Made by a program: the position numbers and the translations under genes
Notes under the pieces: generated by a model
The model's input: only the letters and a program-made list of their open reading frames with translations
Told to the model about the DNA's origin: nothing
Database searches by the model: none
Part shown: positions 7,790-15,251 of the stretch, piece by piece
Layout of the letters: each line of letters begins with the position of its first letter
How positions within the stretch are numbered: the stretch's first letter is position 1
NCBI RefSeq assembly: GCF_000956405.1
Contig: NZ_JYIV01000009.1
Location: forward strand, 1 to 35,752
DNA: 35,752 nt
From: Microbacterium oxydans
GTDB taxonomy: Bacteria > Actinomycetota > Actinomycetes > Actinomycetales > Microbacteriaceae
Direction: 5' to 3'

Positions 7790-7854
7790 CCGCAGATGCG
7801 GGGAAAACCATCGCATAAATCCGATTCTGCGCAAAGACGTCGTGTCCCCCAAAC

Positions 7855-7884
7855 GGCCGATACCGCGCGGTCACGGTATCGGCC
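7855..7884. promoter_or_regulatory. Perfect 11-bp inverted repeat in the mod/D,D-carboxypeptidase divergent region
   Basis: GGCCGATACCG (7855-7865) and CGGTATCGGCC (7874-7884) are exact complements separated by 8 nt, ending 13 bp before the ATG at 7898. Lying between divergent genes, it is more likely an operator than a terminator. Confidence 0.5.
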
Positions 7885-7897
7885 ATGATGGCTCTCG

Positions 7898-9268
7898 ATG
7901 ACGGCGCCGAATCAACCACAGGACGGGCTGTCCGACTTCGCGGAGCTGATGGCCCGCGAGCAGGAGTTCTCGACCCCTGATCGGATCCCCCCGGAGGTGC
8001 GCCGACGACGCCGCCGCCGAGGCCTCATCGCCACTGCCATCGTCGTCGTGCTGCTGCTCGCCGCAGCCGGCGGCTACGTCGGGTGGGCGCTGACCGCACC
8101 TGTGAGTCCGCCGGCGGTGGCCACGCAGATGCCGCAGGTCCCGACCGGCGCTGCCGCATCGATCGCGACACCCCCGGCGGATGCGTCCGCGCTCAGCGTC
8201 GCGGGTGCTGATTCCTATCTCGGCGAGACGGCGACCGGCGTCTGGTCGACGAGCGGGACCGGCGAGCCGCTGCCCATCGCGAGCATCACCAAACTCATCA
8301 CCGCCCTGGTCATCCTCGATGCCTCCCCGCTCGCCTCCGCCGACGACCCGGGTCCCACCATCACTTTCAGCAAGGCCGATCACGACCTCTACGATCGCTA
8401 CTACGTGCTGGGCGCGACCATCGCGCCCATGCCCACCGGCACGTCGATGTCGCTGCGCGACGCCCTTGCTGCCATGCTCATCCCCTCGGCCAGCAACTAC
8501 GCCGACGCATTGTCCTCCCGGATCTTCGGATCGCAGAACGCGTTCCTCGGCGCGACACGGAACTGGCTCGCCGCCCACGGACTGACCGGCACGACGATCA
8601 CCGAGCCCACGGGCATCAGCCCCCGCAACACGAGCACACCCACCGACCTCCTCGCGATCGGCAAACTCGCCGCCGCGAACCCGACCATCGCCCAGATCGT
8701 CGCGACCCCGTCGATCACGCTCCCCGGCGCCGGCCTGCTCCACAACACCAACGGCCTCCTCGGGACGACCGGGATCACGGGGTTGAAGACGGGCACGCTG
8801 GGCGAGGGGACGTACAGCCTGCTGTACACCGCGAACCTCGCCGTCGGCACGGCCGAGCCGCTCGCGGTGACCGGTGTCGTGCTCGGAGGAGCGTCGCGCG
8901 AGTCAGTGAACGCCGGTGTGCTCGCGGTGCTCGACAGCATCCGCACCGGGTTCCACCAGGTGCCGGTCGCGTCGGCCGGTCAGCAGGTCGGCACGATCAC
9001 GACTCCTTGGGGAGACACCGCCCAGCTGCTCATCGACGAGGACGTGACGATCTTCACCTGGTCGGACACGCCGATCGTCGTGACGATGGACGTCAAGACC
9101 CCGCCGACCTATCGCGACGGCACGAAGGTGGGAACCGTCACCTGGACCGCCGGCCCGAACTCCGTCACGGCCCAGGTCTCGATCAAGGGCAGCATCGACC
9201 AGCCGACCGAGTGGTGGCGGCTGACACACCCCTCCGAGCTCGGTGCGATCACGGAGACCGCGCGCTGA
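7898..9268 (+). CDS. Membrane-anchored D-alanyl-D-alanine carboxypeptidase-like serine peptidase (S11)
   Basis: The 456-residue protein has a cytoplasmic N-tail with an arginine cluster, one membrane span (about 42-66) and an extracytoplasmic penicillin-binding-type domain that would trim D-Ala from peptidoglycan stems. Active-site motifs are S129-I-T-K132 and K297-T-G299. The middle motif reads S197-A-S199-N200, so the usual S-x-N asparagine is Ser or shifted by one. Residues about 340-456 form a beta-rich C-terminal domain. No clear Shine-Dalgarno precedes the ATG; a CATGAT hexamer lies 8 nt upstream. It separates the mod and moe groups and need not be linked to molybdenum. Confidence 0.87.
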   Translation: MTAPNQPQDGLSDFAELMAREQEFSTPDRIPPEVRRRRRRRGLIATAIVVVLLLAAAGGYVGWALTAPVSPPAVATQMPQVPTGAAASIATPPADASALSVAGADSYLGETATGVWSTSGTGEPLPIASITKLITALVILDASPLASADDPGPTITFSKADHDLYDRYYVLGATIAPMPTGTSMSLRDALAAMLIPSASNYADALSSRIFGSQNAFLGATRNWLAAHGLTGTTITEPTGISPRNTSTPTDLLAIGKLAAANPTIAQIVATPSITLPGAGLLHNTNGLLGTTGITGLKTGTLGEGTYSLLYTANLAVGTAEPLAVTGVVLGGASRESVNAGVLAVLDSIRTGFHQVPVASAGQQVGTITTPWGDTAQLLIDEDVTIFTWSDTPIVVTMDVKTPPTYRDGTKVGTVTWTAGPNSVTAQVSIKGSIDQPTEWWRLTHPSELGAITETAR

Positions 9269-9291
9269 AGACACCGTCCGACGACCGGGCA

Positions 9292-9297
9292 TACGCT
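9292..9297 (+). promoter_or_regulatory. -10 hexamer of the moeB-moeA-moaC-moaD operon (leaderless)
   Basis: TACGCT ends 6 nt before the ATG at 9304. An AAGACA hexamer at 9268-9273 is 18 bp upstream and could be the -35. No Shine-Dalgarno is present. Confidence 0.45.
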
Positions 9298-9303
9298 GAA
9301 CAC

Positions 9304-10089
9304 ATGCAGCCTCTCGTCGTCCCCTCCGCCGCGCTGGAGCCGGAAGAACTCGTGCGCACCGCGCGGCATGCGGTCCTCGCGGGCATCGGCGAAGAAGGCC
9401 AGCGCCGTCTGAACGCGGCCCGTGTCACGGTCGTCGGCGCGGGCGGGCTCGGCTCCCCCGTGCTGCTCGCCCTCGCCGCCGCGGGGGTCGGCACCCTCAC
9501 CGTGATCGACGACGACGTGGTGGAGCTCACCAACCTGCAGCGTCAGCTCGCCCATCGCGTGGAAGACATCGGGGTCGCGAAGACCGCGTCGGCCGCACGG
9601 GCGATCACCGCCCTCGCGCCGCACACCGTCGTGAATCCGGTCTCCGAGCACCTCGACAGCACCAACGCGGAGCGGCTCCTCGCGGGCGCCGATCTCGTGG
9701 TCGACACGAGCGACTCGTTCGCGACCCGTCGGGACGTGGCCGGTGCGGCCGACACGCTCGGACTCCCGCTCGTGTGGGGCGCCGTGCAGGAATGGCACGC
9801 GCAGGTCACGGTCTTCTGGTCTGCCCCGCCGGAGGGAGAACCCGTGGTGCTCGCGGACCTCTTCCCCCTGGGCACCGAGGGCGAACCACCCAGCTGCGCC
9901 CAGGTCGGGGTGCTCGGGGCGCTGTGCGTGCAGGTGGGCGGGATGCTGGCCGGCGAGGTGATCAAGCTCGTCACCGGCTCCGGTGAACCGCTGCTCGGAA
10001 GGCTGGCGATGATCGATGCACTGACCTCCCGCCAGCACGAGATCTCGATCCGCCCGGCATCCCCCACGACGGCGGGAGCGCGCGCATGA
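9304..10089 (+). CDS. moeB: ThiF/MoeB-family E1-like adenylyltransferase
   Basis: The 261-residue protein has the Rossmann ATP site GAGGLG (45-50), the DDD and NLQRQ motifs and the GVLG segment of MoeB/ThiF enzymes, and should adenylate the Gly-Gly tail of MoaD. Cys198 (PPSCAQVGVLG) occupies the conserved cysteine region. Unlike E. coli MoeB, no C-x2-C zinc pairs are seen, and no C-terminal rhodanese domain is present. It is the first gene of the operon with moeA, moaC and moaD, which supports the MoaD assignment over ThiS. Confidence 0.85.
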   Translation: MQPLVVPSAALEPEELVRTARHAVLAGIGEEGQRRLNAARVTVVGAGGLGSPVLLALAAAGVGTLTVIDDDVVELTNLQRQLAHRVEDIGVAKTASAARAITALAPHTVVNPVSEHLDSTNAERLLAGADLVVDTSDSFATRRDVAGAADTLGLPLVWGAVQEWHAQVTVFWSAPPEGEPVVLADLFPLGTEGEPPSCAQVGVLGALCVQVGGMLAGEVIKLVTGSGEPLLGRLAMIDALTSRQHEISIRPASPTTAGARA

Positions 10090-11321
10090 CCGGCCGTCGC
10101 ACGGTCGAGGAGCAGCTCTCCCACGTGCTCGATGCGGTCCGAGTCGTCGATCAGATCACGGTCCCGGTGGCTGCCGCCGCAGGACGCACGCTCGCTGCAC
10201 CCGCGGCCGCCGCCCACGACATCCCCCTGTTCGACAACTCCGCGATGGACGGGTTCGCGGTGCGCGGAGCCGATGTCGCGTCGGCCTCCGAGCAGAACCC
10301 GGTGACACTGCGTGTGGTCGCCGATCTCCCCGCCGGCGTCGCCCTCGACCCGGCACTCGGCCCCGGCGAAGCCGCCCGCATCATGACCGGCTCTCCCACT
10401 CCCTCCGATGCCGACGTGATCGTGCCCTTCGAGGACACGGCCGGAGGCCTCGCCGACTCACTCGGCGAGGTGACGGTGTTGCGCGCCCCTGCCAGGCCCG
10501 GCGTGTTCGTGCGCCGACGCGGCGCCGACCTGCACGCAGGCGACGAGGTCGTGCACGCGGGCGAACGCCTCGGCGCCTTCCAGCTCGCCGCCGCTGTGGC
10601 CGCGGGCGTCGACACGGTCTCGGTCACCCGCGCGCCTCGCGTGGCCGTGGTGTCGACCGGAAGCGAACTGCTCGGCCCGGGAGACGCACCGACGCGCGGG
10701 CGCATCCCCGACTCGAACGGCCCGCTGCTCGAGCAGCTGGTGGCCGACGCAGATGCCGAGGTGGTGTCGGTCGCGCGCGTGGCCGACGAGGCCGAGGCCG
10801 TCAGAGCAGTCACCGCCGAAGCCGTCAGTCTCGGCGCGGACGTGATCGTCTTCACCGGCGGCGTGAGCGCAGGTGCCTACGAGCCGGTGCGCGGGGCCTT
10901 CGACGGCGGCGGTCAGGTCGAGTTCAGCGCGGTCGCGATGCAACCCGGAAAGCCTCAGGCCTTCGGCGTGCTCGAGGGCGGGTGCCTGGTGTTCGGCCTG
11001 CCGGGAAACCCCGTCAGCGTCGCCGTGTCGTTCGAGGTGTTCGTGCGACCCGCACTGCTCGCCATGCAGGGACGCAGCGACATCCACCGCCCGCGTGCAC
11101 CGTTCACCGCGGATGCCCCGTGGACGCCTCCCCCTGGCCGCCGCCAGTATCTTCCCGCCGTCGTCGACCTCGCCGCGCGCACCGTACGTCCGGCGACCGC
11201 CGGCGGATCGGGATCCCACCTCGCCGGAGGTCTCGCCCGCGCGCACGCGTTCGCGATCGTGCCGGCCGAGGTCGAGACGGTCGCCGTCGGCGACGTGATC
11301 GATGTCATGCTGGTCGGATGA
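10086..11321 (+). CDS. moeA: Molybdopterin molybdenumtransferase MoeA
   Basis: The 411-residue enzyme inserts molybdate into adenylylated molybdopterin. Typical MoeA features are the N-terminal PLFDNSAMDGFAV segment (about 48-60), the MPT-binding-fold region with VVSTGSELL and PDSNGPLL, and the TGGVSAG motif, then the MoeA C-terminal beta-barrel domain. ATGA overlaps on both sides (with moeB and moaC) imply translational coupling. It works after the MogA-like protein encoded at 12.6-13.1 kb. Confidence 0.94.
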   Translation: MTGRRTVEEQLSHVLDAVRVVDQITVPVAAAAGRTLAAPAAAAHDIPLFDNSAMDGFAVRGADVASASEQNPVTLRVVADLPAGVALDPALGPGEAARIMTGSPTPSDADVIVPFEDTAGGLADSLGEVTVLRAPARPGVFVRRRGADLHAGDEVVHAGERLGAFQLAAAVAAGVDTVSVTRAPRVAVVSTGSELLGPGDAPTRGRIPDSNGPLLEQLVADADAEVVSVARVADEAEAVRAVTAEAVSLGADVIVFTGGVSAGAYEPVRGAFDGGGQVEFSAVAMQPGKPQAFGVLEGGCLVFGLPGNPVSVAVSFEVFVRPALLAMQGRSDIHRPRAPFTADAPWTPPPGRRQYLPAVVDLAARTVRPATAGGSGSHLAGGLARAHAFAIVPAEVETVAVGDVIDVMLVG

Positions 11322-11797
11322 GCTTCCCTCACCTCGACGCTGCCGGCCGCGCCCACATGGTCGACGTGACCGCGAAGCAGCCGACCGTCCGCACCGCCAC
11401 CGCCCGCGGCTTCGTACGCTGCAGCCCCGAGGTGATCGCCGCCCTGCGCGACGGGACGATGCCGAAGGGCGACGTGCTCGCCGTGGCGCGTATCGCCGGC
11501 ATCCAGGCGGCCAAGTCCACCCCGGCGCTGTTGCCGCTGGCGCATGTGATCGGCGTGCACCGGGCGAGCGTCGACCTCGAGATCGTCGACGACGGCGTGC
11601 GCATCGAAGCCACGGTGGGCACAGCCGATCGCACGGGAGTCGAGATGGAGGCGCTCACCGCCGTGTCGGTCACCGCCCTCGCCGTGGTCGACATGATCAA
11701 GGGCATGGACCGCTCCGTGGTGATCGAGGATGTGCGCATCGTGGCGAAGTCGGGCGGACGCTCGGGCGACTGGGTGCGGCCGGGGGAAGCCCGATGA
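11318..11797 (+). CDS. moaC: Cyclic pyranopterin monophosphate synthase MoaC
   Basis: The 159-residue protein converts the MoaA product into cPMP. It contains ARIAGIQAAKSTPALLPLAH and the C-terminal D-M-I-K-G-M-D helix, with the conserved Asp/Lys pair of the active site. The usual PLCHPL reads PLAHVI here, keeping the His but not the neighbouring Cys and Pro. The start ATG overlaps the moeA stop, and the stop overlaps the moaD start by 4 bp. Confidence 0.94.
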   Translation: MSFPHLDAAGRAHMVDVTAKQPTVRTATARGFVRCSPEVIAALRDGTMPKGDVLAVARIAGIQAAKSTPALLPLAHVIGVHRASVDLEIVDDGVRIEATVGTADRTGVEMEALTAVSVTALAVVDMIKGMDRSVVIEDVRIVAKSGGRSGDWVRPGEAR

Positions 11798-12027
11798 CTC
11801 GGGTGCGCTACTTCGCCGCGGCCGCGGAGGCTGCCGGTGTCGACTCCGAGGAGCGCGCCGAGACGACGCTCCTCGCGCTGCGCGCCGCCGTGGTCGCCGA
11901 GCATCCGGCCCTGGCCGACATCCTTCCGCGCTGCGCCGTCATGGTCGACGGGGTGCGCAGCGACGACGACCGCGCCCTCGACGATGCCGAGCTCATCGAC
12001 GTGCTCCCGCCCTTCGCCGGAGGCTGA
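11794..12027 (+). CDS. moaD: Molybdopterin synthase sulfur-carrier subunit MoaD
   Basis: The 77-residue ubiquitin-like protein ends in the diagnostic Gly-Gly (PPFAGG), the site adenylated by the MoeB-like E1 and then thiocarboxylated. RVRYFAAAAEAAG is the typical first strand and helix. It is the last gene of the four-gene operon. Its partner moaE is encoded 117 bp away on the opposite strand. Confidence 0.93.
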   Translation: MTRVRYFAAAAEAAGVDSEERAETTLLALRAAVVAEHPALADILPRCAVMVDGVRSDDDRALDDAELIDVLPPFAGG

Positions 12028-12038
12028 CCTGCCGGCCA

Positions 12039-12068
12039 CATGCATGATCAACGGACGCATGCATGATC
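12039..12068. repeat. 11-bp direct repeat between convergent moaD and moaE
   Basis: CATGCATGATC occurs at 12039-12049 and 12058-12068, a 19-bp period, in the 116-bp gap after moaD. No T-tract or strong hairpin accompanies it, so a terminator is not evident. Confidence 0.4.
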
Positions 12069-12143
12069 GCCGGTCGGCGTTTCCTCCGGCACACGGCAGA
12101 AGCTCATGCAGGTGACGCGCCGAAGACGGCGACGGCGACGGTG

Positions 12144-12578
12144 TCAGCCGCCGATGCCCTTCCACGACGAGGTCCCGTCGACCTCGAGCTGGCGCTTCCA
12201 CACGGGCAGGTCGCTCTTGATCGCCTCGATGACGGCCCGACACACCTCGAACGCCTCAGCTCGATGCTCGGAGGCGACCGCGATCACGACAGCCGCATCG
12301 CCCACATCGAGCCGCCCGATGCGATGACTCACCGCCACCACCGCAGGGGCTTCCGATCCGGCACCCGCTTCGGCGGCGATCCTTCGCAGCGCGGCTTCGG
12401 CATCGGGATGGGCGCTGTACTCCAGCCCGACCACCGGCGTCTCGGCATCCGGGTCGTTGTCGCGCACCCGCCCGACGAAGGTGGTCACCGCACCGAGTCG
12501 AGGGTCTTCGACCGCGGCGAGATGCGCGTCGAGGTCGAGGCGCTCCTCCGACACAGCGGCGATTCGTACGTCGTTCAT
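12144..12578 (-). CDS. moaE: Molybdopterin synthase catalytic subunit MoaE
   Basis: The 144-residue protein shows MoaE landmarks: GAVTTFVGRVRD (about 29-40), VVGLEYSAHPDAE, VAVSHRIGRLDVGDAAVVIAV and the catalytic-lysine region AIKSDLPVWKRQ. With MoaD it adds two sulfurs to cPMP to give molybdopterin. The ATG at 12578 overlaps the stop of the upstream mogA-like gene (ATGA), so the two are co-translated, separate from the moaC/moaD operon. Confidence 0.94.
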   Translation of the reverse strand: MNDVRIAAVSEERLDLDAHLAAVEDPRLGAVTTFVGRVRDNDPDAETPVVGLEYSAHPDAEAALRRIAAEAGAGSEAPAVVAVSHRIGRLDVGDAAVVIAVASEHRAEAFEVCRAVIEAIKSDLPVWKRQLEVDGTSSWKGIGG

Positions 12579-13063
12579 GAGTGGTCTCCACCTTCCACCT
12601 GATCCAGGATGTGCCCGGCGACGCTGAGCACCACGGGTACGCCGGAGGCTACGGCTCGCGTGGATCCGGGAAGATTCACCACGAGCATCCCCGCGGGGTC
12701 GACGATGCCGGCGAGCCCGCGCGACAGAACCGAGAGCGGGGTGTCGGCCAGTCCGCTGCGACGCAGTTCCTCGGCGATCCCCGGGATCTCCCTGGTGATC
12801 ACTCGCCGGGTTCCCTCCGGCGTCAGATCGCGGGGCCCGACACCCGTACCGCCGGTGGTCACGACCAGTCGGATGCCCCGGGCGGATGCCCTGCGCAGGG
12901 CATCCGCCACCGAGTCGATCCCGTCCGCCACGATCTCGGCATCGGGGCAGTGCCATCCCGCGTCCCGCAGCAGCCCCACAGCGATGGGACCTCCACGATC
13001 CTCGCGCTCCCCCGAGAACGATCGGTCCGAGACGGTGATCACGAGTGCGGGGAGCGGGCCCAT
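12575..13063 (-). CDS. mog: MogA/MoaB-type molybdopterin adenylyltransferase
   Basis: The 162-residue protein is a MogA/MoaB-fold enzyme that adenylates molybdopterin before MoeA inserts Mo. The signature TTGGTGVGPRDLTPE is present, with ITVSDRSFSGEREDRGG at the N-terminus and VVNLPGSTRAV near the C-terminus. The ATG at 13063 has a TAGGGT hexamer 7 nt upstream; the longer in-frame extension to 13255 overlaps the next gene and is not real. Whether it should be called mogA or moaB cannot be settled by eye. Confidence 0.9.
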   Translation of the reverse strand: MGPLPALVITVSDRSFSGEREDRGGPIAVGLLRDAGWHCPDAEIVADGIDSVADALRRASARGIRLVVTTGGTGVGPRDLTPEGTRRVITREIPGIAEELRRSGLADTPLSVLSRGLAGIVDPAGMLVVNLPGSTRAVASGVPVVLSVAGHILDQVEGGDHS

Positions 13064-13070
13064 GGGTCCC

Positions 13071-13076
13071 ACCCTA
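13071..13076 (-). promoter_or_regulatory. -10 hexamer of the mog-moaE operon (leaderless)
   Basis: TAGGGT on the minus strand ends 7 nt before the ATG at 13063, inside the 41-bp gap after the oxidoreductase gene. No Shine-Dalgarno is visible. Confidence 0.4.
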
Positions 13077-13104
13077 GGCCCGCGAGGTCGTCGGTGCACC
13101 GGTT

Positions 13105-14808
13105 TCAGTTGACCCGGATGAGCGACCGCTGCCAGCCAGACGACCCGTTCGGTGCGATGGGTGCGCGCTCCTGGATCTGCAGATCGCCGTTCTTGTTGAC
13201 CGCGCGCACGGCGACGTAGTGCGTTCCGGGGGTCGCATCCCACTCCATGAACCACTGCACCCAGGTGTCGTCGTTGATCGGAGCCGAGAGCGTCGCCGGC
13301 ATCCAGTCGCCGTCGTCGATGCTGACCTCGACGCGTTCGATCCCGACCGACTGGGCCCAGGCGACGCCGGCGATGGGGATCTTCCCGGCCGCGACCGCCT
13401 CACCGATCTTGGGGGTGTCGACGCGCGAGGCGAACTTGATGGGCGCCTCGGCGCTGTACCCACGGGGCGTCCAGTACGCCTCGTCCTGCGCGAACGTGGT
13501 GACCTTCAGCTCGGTGAGCCACTTGGTCGCCGACACGTAGCCGTAGAGCCCCGGCACCACCATCCGCACCGGGAAGCCGTGCTCGAGGGGCAGCGGCTCT
13601 CCGTTCATGCCGACCGCCAGGATCGCATCAAGGCCGGGATCGGTGAGGGCCGAGAGCGGCGTGCTCGCCGTGTAGCCGTCGACGCTGCGCGAGAGCACCA
13701 TGTCGGCACCGGACTTCACGCCCGCCTTCTTCAGCACATCGCGCAACGGCACACCGAGCCACTTCGCGTTGCCCACGAGCTCGCCGCCGACCTCGTTCGA
13801 CACGCAGGTGAGCGTGATCGCGTACTCGTCCAGCCCCATGTCGAGGAGGTCCTGGAAGCTCATCTCCACACGCTGGTCGACCATGCCGTCGATCACGAGC
13901 CGCCACGTCTCCGGGTCGATCGAGGGAACCGTGAGCGCGGTGTCGACGCGGTAGAAGTCCTTGTTCGGGGTGAAGAGCTTGCTGAGCCCGGGGATGTCGA
14001 GCTCGGCACCCTGCGGCACCATGACCGTGCTCTTCGGGGAGGGGAGCTTGAGCGCGCTGCGGATCGACTCGACCGACGACACGGCCATGCTCACCGTCCG
14101 TGCGGTGATCCCCACCACCAGTGCGGACGCTCCGGCGAGCGCAGCGAGCACGAAGAATCGGCGACGGTCGATGCCGGGCCGAGCGGGCTCGACATCCGCC
14201 GGCCCGACACCGCCGTTCTCCGGCGCGGTGATTCCCGCGCCGGAGTCCTCGGCACCGGCGGCTTCCGCCCCGATGGTGTTGCCGGCTTCCGCCCCAGCGG
14301 TGCCGCCGGCCTTCGCCCCAACGGCTCCGGCCCCTCGCGTACCGACCGCGGAGTCCCTCCATCCCCGCAGACGGCGGCTGAGGAGCACGAGGATGATCGA
14401 TCCCGCGACGGTTCCGAGCACCGGAGGCAGGAAGGCCAGGGGCGACACGGCCGCCCTGGTCACGATGGCGGCGGTGGAGAGCACACCGGCGATGACGAGC
14501 GCGACCACCCCGAGCGGCGGGCGCACGAACTGCAGGATGCCGGCGATCGCCGAGGCGATGAGCACAGCGAGTCCGAGTCCGGCCAGCAGAGCGATCTTGT
14601 CGTACTCGCCGAAGGTGGCGATCGCGAACTCCTTGAACGGCTGCGGCACGATGTCGATCACGAACCCGCCGACCGCGAGGATCGGGCTGGCCGCGCGCGC
14701 GAACAGGAGAGCGAAGAGCTCGGCCGTCGCGAGGAAGACCCCGCCGCCGATCACCCCGGCGAGCGCCGCCCAGACGAGGAACCTCTTGCCACTGCGGCGC
14801 TGCGCCAT
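13105..14808 (-). CDS. Membrane-bound molybdopterin oxidoreductase, sulfite-oxidase fold
   Basis: The 567-residue protein has about four N-terminal membrane spans (within residues 10-150), an Ala/Gly-rich linker with imperfect GAxAG repeats (about 155-190), then an internal twin-arginine-like sequence DRRRFFVLAALAG (R215-R217) forming a further span. The large extracytoplasmic domain holds TLTCVSNEVGG with Cys335 as the expected Mo ligand, followed by a C-terminal Ig-like dimerisation domain (about 465-567). It should use the cofactor made by the surrounding genes; the substrate is unknown. AGGAG precedes the ATG at 14808. No haem subunit is encoded nearby. Confidence 0.9.
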   Translation of the reverse strand: MAQRRSGKRFLVWAALAGVIGGGVFLATAELFALLFARAASPILAVGGFVIDIVPQPFKEFAIATFGEYDKIALLAGLGLAVLIASAIAGILQFVRPPLGVVALVIAGVLSTAAIVTRAAVSPLAFLPPVLGTVAGSIILVLLSRRLRGWRDSAVGTRGAGAVGAKAGGTAGAEAGNTIGAEAAGAEDSGAGITAPENGGVGPADVEPARPGIDRRRFFVLAALAGASALVVGITARTVSMAVSSVESIRSALKLPSPKSTVMVPQGAELDIPGLSKLFTPNKDFYRVDTALTVPSIDPETWRLVIDGMVDQRVEMSFQDLLDMGLDEYAITLTCVSNEVGGELVGNAKWLGVPLRDVLKKAGVKSGADMVLSRSVDGYTASTPLSALTDPGLDAILAVGMNGEPLPLEHGFPVRMVVPGLYGYVSATKWLTELKVTTFAQDEAYWTPRGYSAEAPIKFASRVDTPKIGEAVAAGKIPIAGVAWAQSVGIERVEVSIDDGDWMPATLSAPINDDTWVQWFMEWDATPGTHYVAVRAVNKNGDLQIQERAPIAPNGSSGWQRSLIRVN

Positions 14809-14865
14809 GATCGTCTCCTGTTCCACCGTCTCTGATGTGCTGCTGCTTGTTCGGAGCGCTGGCGC

Positions 14866-14883
14866 GATCGGATGTGACCGATC
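14866..14883. repeat. Short inverted repeat upstream of the oxidoreductase gene
   Basis: GATCGG and CCGATC flank a 6-nt spacer in the 94-bp gap between the Cys-rich gene and the oxidoreductase gene. It could be a weak attenuator hairpin or an operator; there is no T-tract. Confidence 0.3.
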
Positions 14884-14902
14884 AGGAGTCGGTGTCCGCG
14901 GA

Positions 14903-15190
14903 TCAGAGACGACGCACGGTGATGGCCTCGCGTCCCTGGAACTGGCGCAGGGTGCGCATGCACCTGGAGCACAGGATCTCGACACGACGCGGATGCCCCT
15001 CGCCGCACACGCAGTCCACGGTGACGCGCCACTTGGCCTTGCATCCGCACGGCTGGTAGCCGTCGTCGTCGCCGTGGTCGCACTCGCACAGCTGCCGCCC
15101 ACGGTCGATGCCGGCGAGGTCGTCAACGTCGGGTCGCTCGACGACGTCGAGATCATCGTCGACGGACACGGCTTCCTGCGTTCTCACCAC
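14903..15190 (-). CDS. Small cysteine-rich, zinc-ribbon-like protein
   Basis: The 95-residue product begins with an acidic half (about residues 5-35) and then carries four cysteine pairs: CEC, CGC, CVC and CSRC, all within about 50 residues, ending in a basic tail (GREAITVRRL). The pattern suggests one or two bound zinc ions; no known family is recognised. No ATG is available; GTG at 15190 has GGGAG 9 nt upstream, and GTG at 15169 with AGGA 4 nt upstream is an alternative. It lies between the alarmone synthetase and the oxidoreductase on the same strand. The density of paired cysteines argues against a chance frame. Confidence 0.55.
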   Translation of the reverse strand: MVRTQEAVSVDDDLDVVERPDVDDLAGIDRGRQLCECDHGDDDGYQPCGCKAKWRVTVDCVCGEGHPRRVEILCSRCMRTLRQFQGREAITVRRL

Positions 15191-15251
15191 CTGCCGATGC
15201 TCCCAGGGCCGCCCCGTTGGCGCAACAGCGTCGCGTGCGGGCGCGCCTCGG

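Noticed and set aside
13064..13255. N-terminal extension of the MogA-like protein
   Set aside because: It overlaps the molybdoenzyme C-terminus and has no homology-like pattern; the MogA fold starts at 13063.
13219..14835. A 538-codon open frame antisense to the molybdoenzyme gene
   Set aside because: Shadow frame without a domain or ribosome site.
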